The notes below the pieces were generated by a model, which saw only the letters and a list, made by a program, of their open reading frames with translations, did not search any database and had not been told where the DNA came from. This document shows, piece after piece, positions 57,775-64,000 of a stretch of DNA of 64,000 nucleotides (the first letter of the stretch is position 1; each line of letters opens with the position of its first letter). The stretch is taken from the NCBI GenBank assembly GCA_014323785.1, contig JACONJ010000058.1, forward strand, positions 1-64,000. The letters run 5' to 3'. This DNA is from Paracoccaceae bacterium. GTDB taxonomy: Bacteria > Pseudomonadota > Alphaproteobacteria > Rhodobacterales > Rhodobacteraceae. A program made the position numbers and the translations under genes.

Positions 57775-58686
57775 ATGATCGAATTTGTGCTGTGGGTGCT
57801 GCAAAACCTTGCACTCGCCCCATATTACATGTTCCAAGCGATCATTCATCCGGGGGCCTGGCTGAATTGGGCCAACCCCGAAGCGGTCATGCGCTTCATC
57901 TATTACGGTGCCTCTGTTGAATTACTTTTCTCCGCCCTGTTTATTTTCATCTTTATCACGGTGCTTGGCATTGCCTGGAAGCGCACAATCCTGTGGCAGT
58001 GCGTCCGCGGGTTGGAGGCATTCGCCAATGGAACCGGGCGACTTTTTGCCTGGGCCGGGCTTTTAATGGTTCTGCAACAGGTGATGATCGTTTTTTTGCA
58101 GCGGATTTTCCGCGTGGCAGAAATTCAGCTGGGGCCGTTTGGATTTGCCTTTACGCAGGATCTCAGCTGGTGGGCCGAGGAACTGAAACTCTATAATGCC
58201 ATGATTGTTTGCATGTGTGTATCCTATACCTTTGTGCAGGATGGGCATGTGCGGGTGGACCTGATATATTCCGCCGTCAGGCACCGCACCAGGCGCGTGA
58301 TCGACATGTTCGGCTGCCTGTTCTTCATGGTGCCGGTGATCGTGATTACCTATCTTTATGCTTGGTTCTTTATGTGGCGGCACCTGATGACGCCGACTGT
58401 GACGGCCACCAGTGATCTGGACCGGATGCTGATGCAGTCGCGGATATTCCGCTGGAATGTAGAAACCATCGGCTTCAGCCCCAATGGCTTCAATGCCTAC
58501 TTCCTGTTCAAGGTTCTGATTGTCGCCTTCTGTATCCTCGTCTTCCTGCAGGCCGTCGCTTTCTTCTGGCGCTCCTATCTGGAATGGCTGGAGGGAGAGG
58601 ACAGCGCAGGCAAATATCTTGACAAGGATGTGCTGGATGACAAGGCCGAAGAGCTGGAACACGCGATCCATTCGGGGGCGACCTAA
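57775..58686 (+). CDS. TRAP transporter small membrane subunit (DctQ-like, extended)
   Basis: A 303-aa membrane protein, larger than the usual 160-200 aa. The helices VELLFSALFIFIFITVLGIAW, LFAWAGLLMVLQQVMIVFL, MIVCMCVSYTFVQDG and LFFMVPVIVITYLYAWFFMW surround the conserved cytoplasmic motif GHVRVDLIY. The extra N- and C-terminal parts fit the large-TRAP type. The ribosome site GGGAGG is good. It forms the membrane complex with the large subunit encoded 48 bp downstream. Confidence 0.87.
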   Translation: MIEFVLWVLQNLALAPYYMFQAIIHPGAWLNWANPEAVMRFIYYGASVELLFSALFIFIFITVLGIAWKRTILWQCVRGLEAFANGTGRLFAWAGLLMVLQQVMIVFLQRIFRVAEIQLGPFGFAFTQDLSWWAEELKLYNAMIVCMCVSYTFVQDGHVRVDLIYSAVRHRTRRVIDMFGCLFFMVPVIVITYLYAWFFMWRHLMTPTVTATSDLDRMLMQSRIFRWNVETIGFSPNGFNAYFLFKVLIVAFCILVFLQAVAFFWRSYLEWLEGEDSAGKYLDKDVLDDKAEELEHAIHSGAT

Positions 58687-58734
58687 CGCCGTTTCTGGTG
58701 GAAATTAACGACTGACAGGGGGGGCCATCGTCAC

Positions 58735-61095
58735 ATGTTATTTGGACTGGACGGAGTCGAGATCGGGCTGATCATCGTTTTCCTGACGCTCTTTGCGGGG
58801 ATCATGACGGGGTTTCCGGTGGCGTTTGCCATTGGCGGGGCAGGGGTTATTTCCTTTGCAATCATCGCCGCACTTGACAGTGCGGGGCTGCTGATCCACC
58901 AGGCGATTGACACAAGTTCTGGTGAATATGCCGCGCTTCTGGCCGAAGGGGTCGTGCGTGAGGCGATTTCCGTCTTCCGATACCCGGAGTTGCCGCGCGT
59001 ACAAGAACATTTGTTCCCCGGCGGTTGGGAACAGGCGATGGACCGCAACGTGTCCTTCATCGTCAACCGCATGAATGAGCGGGTGATCGCAGGCCAATCC
59101 ATCGAGACGCTTTTGGCCGTGCTGATGTTTGTCATGATGGGCATCACGCTGGAACGATCAAAAATTGCCGAGGATCTGCTGACGACAATGGCGCGTGTCT
59201 TTGGCCCGCTGCCGGGTGGCCTGGCCGTGTCAATTGTGATCGTGGGTGCGTTCCTGGCAGCGTCCACCGGGATCGTCGGCGCGACGGTTGTGACCATGGG
59301 CCTTCTGGCACTGCCGACGATGCTGCGCAACGGCTACTCGCCCGAACTGGCCACGGGGGTCATTTCCGCATCGGGCACGCTTGGGCAAATCATTCCGCCC
59401 TCGATTGTGATTGTTCTGCTTGGCACACTTGTGGGTGATCTCTATGCCACGGGGCAAGAGACGCGCGCGCAACTTGCCGGCTGTTCGGATGCGCTAACCT
59501 ATCTGGGCGAACCGGCGGTTCTGTCTGTTGGTACGCTTTTTCAGGCCGCGCTTCTGCCGGGGATATTCCTGGCCGTACTTTATGCGGCCTATGCGTTCGG
59601 CTTTGCGCTGCTGAACCCGGCCAAGGCCCCCGCAGTGCAGATGTCCGGCGGGAAGGGCCGAGAGGTCGTGACCCGCAATGAGGCACTGACCTGGTATCTG
59701 CTGGCCCCTCTGGGCCTGATCGCTGCCGTCGTGATCGGTGCGTCGACGGGCCTTATCGGGTCACAAACCATCAACGTTTCAATCTACGCCGCACAGGAGG
59801 ATGGGCCGAGCCTGCGGACGAATGTGCCCGAGCAGTGCCAGGCGGCGATGATCGGGCTGCATGGGCAAGAGGCCTGGGACCGTGCGGTTGAAGAGCGCAC
59901 GGCCCTGCAAACGGCGGGTACCGCGGACCAGGGCGTGACCGAGCTAAGCGAGGAAGAACTGGTCGCCGCCCGCGCCGCCGCGCTGGCCAATGCCGCGCCG
60001 ATCGGTTGGGGTGTTGCAACGATCTTTGTCATGTTCCTGCTGATCCTGGTGGTCGCCCGCGGCGTCTCGCCCTCGGCCGATCCGGGGCCGCTGATCATTG
60101 GTGGTCTGGGTGTGGTTCTGGCCTTTGCGCTGGATATCGTGGCAATCACGCCTGCAACAGGGCCGGGCGCGACCTTCCTGATTATGGCGGTGCCGTTCCT
60201 GATAACAGTTTACGGTGCGCGGGTGGCCATGGGGCGGCTGGCACAGAATGAGCTGCTGCGCGTTGTCTTTCCCCCCCTGGTTCTGATCGTTGCGGTTCTG
60301 GGCTCGATTCTGGGCGGGATTACCAACCCGACACCGGCAGCGGCTCTTGGCGCGGCAGGCGCGATTATGCTGGCAGCCTACCGCAAGCTAAAGGAAGAAA
60401 ACGGCAAATCGAAACTGGTTATCTGGGCCAGTTTTGCCATTGTCATCATGATCCTGCTTGGGGTGAATTTCGACTTGCGCATCGCGCGGGGGATGGTGCC
60501 GTTTGAGGATTGGGTCGCCTACGTCGGGGCGCAAATCGCCTATCATTTTGCCTTCTTCGGCTTGCTTTTCAGCTGTTGGGTTTTGTTCCGGACCAGCGTT
60601 TTGAGCCCGGTGGTGCGAGAGACGGCGAAAGTTACCTCGATGGTCTTTACCATCCTGATCGGTTCCCAGCTTCTGAACCTGGTGCTGATCTCCTTCGGCG
60701 GGGAGCATCACATCCAGCAATACCTGCGTTCCTTCGATAATGAGCTGGTCGTGTTCCTGGTGGTGATGCTGATCCTGTTCATTCTGGGCTTCGTGCTTGA
60801 TTTCCTGGAAATCATCTATATCGTGATCCCGATTGTGGGCCCCGTGATCTATGGTGGTACGCTGGATCCGAAATGGGTGACAATCATGATTGCGGTGAAC
60901 CTGCAAACCTCTTTCCTGACACCACCCTTTGGCTTTGCACTGTTTTACCTTAGGGGGGTGGCCCCGGCGGGCATTACGACAGGCCACATTTATCGCGGGG
61001 TGATTCCTTTTGTGCTGATCCAGGTGGTGGGGCTGGCGATCCTGTGGGGATTCCCGGGCATCGTGACAATCGTACCGGACCTGCTACCGAACTAG
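58735..61095 (+). CDS. TRAP transporter large membrane subunit (DctM-like, extended)
   Basis: A 786-aa sodium-coupled carrier, far longer than the common 430-aa DctM. Family hallmarks are FLTLFAGIMTGFPVAFAIGGAG, then VGATVVTMGLLALPTML and GQIIPPSIVIVLLG. The C-terminal half has ITNPTPAAALGAAGAIML and FLTPPFGFALFYLRGV. The added length comes from a roughly 60-residue segment after the first helices (SVFRYPELPRVQEHLFPGGW) and an Ala/Glu-rich soluble insert near residues 345-420, followed by further helices. Such large subunits go with TakP-like receptors in roseobacters. Confidence 0.9.
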   Translation: MLFGLDGVEIGLIIVFLTLFAGIMTGFPVAFAIGGAGVISFAIIAALDSAGLLIHQAIDTSSGEYAALLAEGVVREAISVFRYPELPRVQEHLFPGGWEQAMDRNVSFIVNRMNERVIAGQSIETLLAVLMFVMMGITLERSKIAEDLLTTMARVFGPLPGGLAVSIVIVGAFLAASTGIVGATVVTMGLLALPTMLRNGYSPELATGVISASGTLGQIIPPSIVIVLLGTLVGDLYATGQETRAQLAGCSDALTYLGEPAVLSVGTLFQAALLPGIFLAVLYAAYAFGFALLNPAKAPAVQMSGGKGREVVTRNEALTWYLLAPLGLIAAVVIGASTGLIGSQTINVSIYAAQEDGPSLRTNVPEQCQAAMIGLHGQEAWDRAVEERTALQTAGTADQGVTELSEEELVAARAAALANAAPIGWGVATIFVMFLLILVVARGVSPSADPGPLIIGGLGVVLAFALDIVAITPATGPGATFLIMAVPFLITVYGARVAMGRLAQNELLRVVFPPLVLIVAVLGSILGGITNPTPAAALGAAGAIMLAAYRKLKEENGKSKLVIWASFAIVIMILLGVNFDLRIARGMVPFEDWVAYVGAQIAYHFAFFGLLFSCWVLFRTSVLSPVVRETAKVTSMVFTILIGSQLLNLVLISFGGEHHIQQYLRSFDNELVVFLVVMLILFILGFVLDFLEIIYIVIPIVGPVIYGGTLDPKWVTIMIAVNLQTSFLTPPFGFALFYLRGVAPAGITTGHIYRGVIPFVLIQVVGLAILWGFPGIVTIVPDLLPN

Positions 61096-61129
61096 GAGGT
61101 GCCGGAACATTCGGGTTTTCGCGTCTCTG

Positions 61130-61150
61130 CCGGCCAATCTGCCGGTCTTT
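61130..61150 (+). terminator. Intrinsic terminator after the TRAP operon
   Basis: CCGGC/GCCGG with a 6-nt loop is followed by TCTTTT, 35 bases after the dctM stop. The stem is short but position and T-run fit. Confidence 0.45.
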
Positions 61151-61246
61151 TGGGTTGCAGCAAATCCCAAAGATTGCCCCAAGGATCGCGCCATTTGGCG
61201 ACGATCTGGAGTTTATCGGTCCCAATCTGGAGATATTTTCGGTCCG

Positions 61247-62032
61247 CTACACGATCTGTTGCGTGACAGAATTGACAGAAAGCGGATGGTTCTGGCTGGA
61301 ACAGGCGTTCGCCTTCTCCAGTGGCACCCAGCCGCCATTCACGTAACCCTCAAGTGCCGGGAAATTGGCCTTGTAGTTCATCTTTGAACATCCCGGAATC
61401 CAGTAACCAAGATAAACGTAGGGCAGGTTCACCTCTCGGGCCATGTCCAGATGATCGAGGATCACATAGGTTCCAAGCGATTGCCGCGACAGATCAGGGC
61501 AGAAAAAGCTGTAAACAAGGCTTAGGCCATCATCCAGAACATCCGTCAGGCAGACGGCCACCAGATTCCTGGTTTCCGTATCGCGGTATTCAACTACGCG
61601 GGACTGGACCGGTGTTTCCTCGATCATCGCGGTGAACTCAAAAATATCCATGTCCGCCATGCCACCATCGGCGTGACGACAATCCAGGTAGCTGCGGAAC
61701 AGCGTGTATTGCTCCTCGGTCGCGCGGGGAGAGCGGGCACAGCGGTCCAGGTGGCGGTTGCGGCGCAGCGTGCGGCACTGGCTTCTGGTCGGCGCGAAAT
61801 CGGCCACGCGGATCCGCACAGACATGCACGCTGAACATCCCGCGCAAGAGGGCCGGTAGATCACGTTCTGCGACCGGCGAAATCCCTGTTTCGACAAGGC
61901 ATCATTCAACGTGCCGGCGTGTGCCCCCTGCAATGCCGTGAACAGTTTGCGTTCCCGTCGCCCGTCCAGATAGGGGCAGATTTGCGGCGTGGTTACATAA
62001 AATTGTGGCGCGATCAGAAGAGTGTAGCGCAT
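61247..62032 (-). CDS. bpt: Aspartate/glutamate leucyltransferase (N-degron pathway)
   Basis: A 261-aa Bpt/Ate1-type aminoacyl-tRNA-protein transferase that adds Leu from Leu-tRNA to proteins beginning with Asp or Glu, marking them for ClpS/ClpAP. The cysteine motif [17 protein letters not shown] is at the N-terminal third, and the catalytic region [22 protein letters not shown] is clear. The length matches the family. clpS/clpA are not in view. Confidence 0.93.
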   Translation of the reverse strand: MRYTLLIAPQFYVTTPQICPYLDGRRERKLFTALQGAHAGTLNDALSKQGFRRSQNVIYRPSCAGCSACMSVRIRVADFAPTRSQCRTLRRNRHLDRCARSPRATEEQYTLFRSYLDCRHADGGMADMDIFEFTAMIEETPVQSRVVEYRDTETRNLVAVCLTDVLDDGLSLVYSFFCPDLSRQSLGTYVILDHLDMAREVNLPYVYLGYWIPGCSKMNYKANFPALEGYVNGGWVPLEKANACSSQNHPLSVNSVTQQIV

Positions 62033-62225
62033 TGCGTGGGCTGATCAGATTATTCACATCACCCAAGCATGCAACGCCGCCTGGTGCGGGGCAATACGTT
62101 TCTTTCCTGCATCACGGGCGGTTAATCCCCGTGGAACAGACCAAGATGTCACGCAGCCCCTGGCGGCGCGTTCCGGTAATGTCACCGGCAACCCGTAGCG
62201 GGCGAGTAGCCCAGATGAGCAAGGG

Positions 62226-62254
62226 CACGGCCCTGCTTGGCGCGGGGGGCCGTG
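62226..62254 (-). terminator. Hairpin downstream of the DUF2852-like gene
   Basis: CACGGCCC/GGGCCGTG with a 13-nt loop lies 25 bases past the stop of the minus-strand gene at 62280. It has no T-run. Confidence 0.35.
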
Positions 62255-62279
62255 CGACACGAAGGGGGCCGGTTATGCG

Positions 62280-62690
62280 CTACACCGGGTTCCCGTTTTC
62301 AACATTATCCCTGCCGGATTTGCTGCGTTCATCCATGAACTGGTCAAACTCTGCCTTATCCTTGGCATCGCGCAGCCGCTGCAGGAATAATTCAAAAGCA
62401 TCCTGTTCTTCTTCCAGGCGGCGCAGGGTTTCGGCCTTGTAGTTGTCAAAGGCCGAATTGCCGGAACTGCGAAAGGAATGGCGACGGTTGATGCGGGATG
62501 TGCAGGATCCTTTGAACACGTCTTTGCTCCAGATCATATAAAACAGCAGGGCAAGGCCGACTGGCCAGAACAGGACAAATCCCAGAACCATGGCGGCGAT
62601 CCAGGCACCTTTGCCTTTGGAATCGAGCCACGCTTCACTGCGGGAAAACCAGCCTTGGGCTGATTGGACGGGGGCGGCGACTGTGGACAT
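62280..62690 (-). CDS. DUF2852-like small membrane protein
   Basis: 136 aa from the ATG at 62690, which has an AAGGAG ribosome site 8 bases upstream; the ORF-track frame adds 56 spurious residues. It has one or two membrane segments (GAWIAAMVLGFVLFWPVGLALLFYMIW) with the FWPVGLALL signature of DUF2852, then an Arg/Ser-rich stretch and a charged coiled-coil tail (LRRLEEEQDAFELFLQRLRDAKDKAEFDQFM). The function of this family is unknown. Its upstream region carries an operator-like inverted repeat. Confidence 0.78.
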   Translation of the reverse strand: MSTVAAPVQSAQGWFSRSEAWLDSKGKGAWIAAMVLGFVLFWPVGLALLFYMIWSKDVFKGSCTSRINRRHSFRSSGNSAFDNYKAETLRRLEEEQDAFELFLQRLRDAKDKAEFDQFMDERSKSGRDNVENGNPV

Positions 62691-62720
62691 GGGATGTACT
62701 CCTTTTGCAACTGTGCATGG

Positions 62721-62737
62721 TAATGCTAACCACATTA
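62721..62737. promoter_or_regulatory. Inverted repeat TAATG-N7-CATTA upstream of the DUF2852-like gene
   Basis: Perfect 5-bp half-sites separated by 7 bp lie 31-47 bases upstream of the start codon, in an AT-rich leader. This fits a dimeric repressor or activator site; the regulator is not identified. Confidence 0.3.
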
Positions 62738-62906
62738 ACACATATAGGCAACTGACAGGCCGTTGACAAGGGAGCGCAAGAGTAAATCGACTTGACATAC
62801 CCGCCTGGTTCCGTTGACACCTACGGGGATTCAAGACAGAAGGGTGGGCCGGGAGCAAGGCGGGAACACCTGAAAGCTGTTCGCTTACAGACGATGCATG
62901 GCCAGG

Positions 62907-63782
62907 TTATCCGCTTCGGGTGCGGGTTTCAAACCTGGGCAGCATGGCCGAAAAATCGCGGCCCCCCCCGCCCTCGTCCTTCACGAAGGCTTGATAGAGT
63001 GCCGTTGCCGCCTGACCCATTGGTGTATCGACATCCGTGGCCTGCGCCGCCTGCTGGCCAAGTCGAAGATCCTTCAGCATCAACGCGGCCGCGAACCCTG
63101 GCTGGTAATTGTTATCCGCCGGGCTGTGTGGCCCCACCCCCGGGGCGGGGCAATAAGCGTTCATCGTCCAGCTAGAGCCAGAGGAGGTAGAGACGACATC
63201 AAACATCGCCTGCCGGTCCAGTCCCAGCCTGTCGGCCAGCACAAAGGCTTCGCAGGTCGCGATCATCGTGACCCCCAGAATCATGTTGTTGCAGATTTTT
63301 GCGGCCTGCCCATTGCCCGCACCACCGCAATGCACCACCCTTTGCCCCATGATCCTGAACAGCGGGCTGGCGATGGCAAAGGCCGCTTGCGCACCACCCA
63401 CCATGAAGGTGAGCGTACCCGCCACCGCCCCGCCAACCCCGCCAGAGACCGGCGCGTCAAGAAAGCCAAGGCCCGCCGCTTCCGCAGCGGCAGCGACAGC
63501 ACGGGCGGCGTCAACCTCAACCGTCGAACAGTCGACCAACACCGCGCGTGGTGCCATGGCTGGCAGAATCTCATCAGCGACGCACCGCAGACTCTTGCCA
63601 TCAGGCAGCATGGTGAATACGATGTCCTGGCCTGCTGCGGCCTCTGCCGCGCTTTGCACCGGGTGCACACCCCTGGGGCAAGAGGCCACCAGATCGAACC
63701 CCGCCACCTGATGACCCGCCGCCGCCAGATTGGTGGCCATCGGTGCCCCCATATTGCCCAGGCCGATGAAACCGATCTTCAT
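62907..63782 (-). CDS. mmsB: 3-hydroxyisobutyrate dehydrogenase
   Basis: A 291-aa beta-hydroxyacid dehydrogenase converting 3-hydroxyisobutyrate to methylmalonate semialdehyde with NAD+. The Rossmann motif is FIGLGNMGAPMATNL, the substrate motif is DAPVSGGVGGA, and the catalytic Lys lies in NGQAAKICNNM. Its ATG overlaps the stop of the upstream ECH-family gene (ATGA), placing it in a valine degradation operon. Related beta-hydroxyacid dehydrogenases have similar motifs, but the context supports this call. Confidence 0.92.
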   Translation of the reverse strand: MKIGFIGLGNMGAPMATNLAAAGHQVAGFDLVASCPRGVHPVQSAAEAAAGQDIVFTMLPDGKSLRCVADEILPAMAPRAVLVDCSTVEVDAARAVAAAAEAAGLGFLDAPVSGGVGGAVAGTLTFMVGGAQAAFAIASPLFRIMGQRVVHCGGAGNGQAAKICNNMILGVTMIATCEAFVLADRLGLDRQAMFDVVSTSSGSSWTMNAYCPAPGVGPHSPADNNYQPGFAAALMLKDLRLGQQAAQATDVDTPMGQAATALYQAFVKDEGGGGRDFSAMLPRFETRTRSG

Positions 63783-64000
63783 GGCTGTCCTTCCCTTGTG
63801 AATGTCAACTCATCCGCGCCAAGTGGCAACAGCATCGCGCTGACCTCTGCCGGGCCCACCGCCTCGGGTGTATCATGGCACCAATTCGGCGACCTGTCCT
63901 TGTCAATGATCGCCGCACGGATACCTTCCAGAAAGTCGCCATGTTCCATTGATCGCGCGGTAAAGCGGTATTCCTGGGTCAGCGCGTGGTGAATTGTATC
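63779..64000 (-). CDS. Enoyl-CoA hydratase/3-hydroxyisobutyryl-CoA hydrolase, C-terminal part (5' end outside window)
   Basis: An open minus-strand frame of 73 codons running off the window end. It reads HALTQEYRFTARSMEHGDF, then LEGIRAAIIDKDRSPNW, typical of the C-terminal ECH_2 domain of 3-hydroxyisobutyryl-CoA hydrolase-type enzymes, which release 3-hydroxyisobutyrate in valine breakdown. The stop overlaps the mmsB start by 4 nt, and the product would be the substrate of MmsB. The catalytic centre is outside the window. Confidence 0.82.
   Translation of the reverse strand, partial: DTIHHALTQEYRFTARSMEHGDFLEGIRAAIIDKDRSPNWCHDTPEAVGPAEVSAMLLPLGADELTFTREGQP

Noticed and set aside
62033-62279. 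Possible structured RNA upstream of bpt
   Set aside because: Apart from one hairpin I could not match it to 6S, SRP, RNase P or tmRNA consensus features.

Overview
The window looks like chromosomal DNA from a GC-rich alphaproteobacterium of the Rhodobacterales (roseobacter/Paracoccus type). The main evidence is the ntrB-ntrC-ntrY-ntrX-trkA-trkH-hfq-hflX order, an NtrC without the sigma-54 GAFTGA loop, fused ispDF, a lipA/coq10 neighbourhood, an Mg-type hemB, Bpt leucyltransferase and a large TRAP transporter. No phage, insertion sequence, rRNA or convincing CRISPR array is visible. The organism assignment is inference from gene content and order.

Layout. 1-2.4 kb: the C-terminal end of an RTX exoprotein and a class II Fic AMP-transferase gene, next to tRNA-Gln(TTG). 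2.6-5 kb: phosphohexomutase and kdsA (envelope sugars). 5.2-6.4 kb: a 53-aa protein, a decayed ArsR-type regulator and an Fe-S uracil-DNA glycosylase. 6.5-10.9 kb: ilvC, a UbiH/Coq6-like monooxygenase, carA and a GatB/YqeY protein. 11-15.3 kb: a 1406-aa repetitive RTX adhesin with a BapA-like N-terminus. Beyond it lies a 680-bp gap with a strong hairpin and an orphan terminator, possibly a small RNA. 15.9-23 kb: an Atm1-type ABC exporter and a two-gene RND efflux system. 23.2-25.3 kb: YfgM-like and BamB-like envelope proteins. 25.3-27.7 kb: a duplicated locus for membrane-anchored NYN/PIN-type ribonucleases. One copy is broken by a 14-bp tandem duplication and a 2-bp deletion, and the other carries a coiled-coil insertion inside the nuclease domain. 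27.8-32.5 kb: guaA, an MttB-family methyltransferase, an AIM24 protein and a small membrane protein. 32.6-36.8 kb: lipA, hpt, coq10/ratA, cinA (pncC), pgpA and ispDF. 37.2-48.1 kb: the Ntr/Trk/Hfq/HflX cluster, without the dusB gene usually found in front. 48.1-56.3 kb: a penicillin-acylase-like hydrolase, a SYLF lipoprotein, hemB and mfd. 56.6-61.1 kb: a TRAP transporter operon. 61.2-64 kb: bpt, a DUF2852-like protein, mmsB and the end of an ECH-family gene, probably valine catabolism.

Most of the window is housekeeping DNA. The accessory parts are the RTX/Fic start, the large RTX adhesin, the NYN pair and the AIM24 pair. The NYN locus is the best candidate for something not yet described: a single-pass anchor, a conserved linker module and a Zc3h12a-like nuclease fold, present twice with its upstream region, with signs of recent instability.
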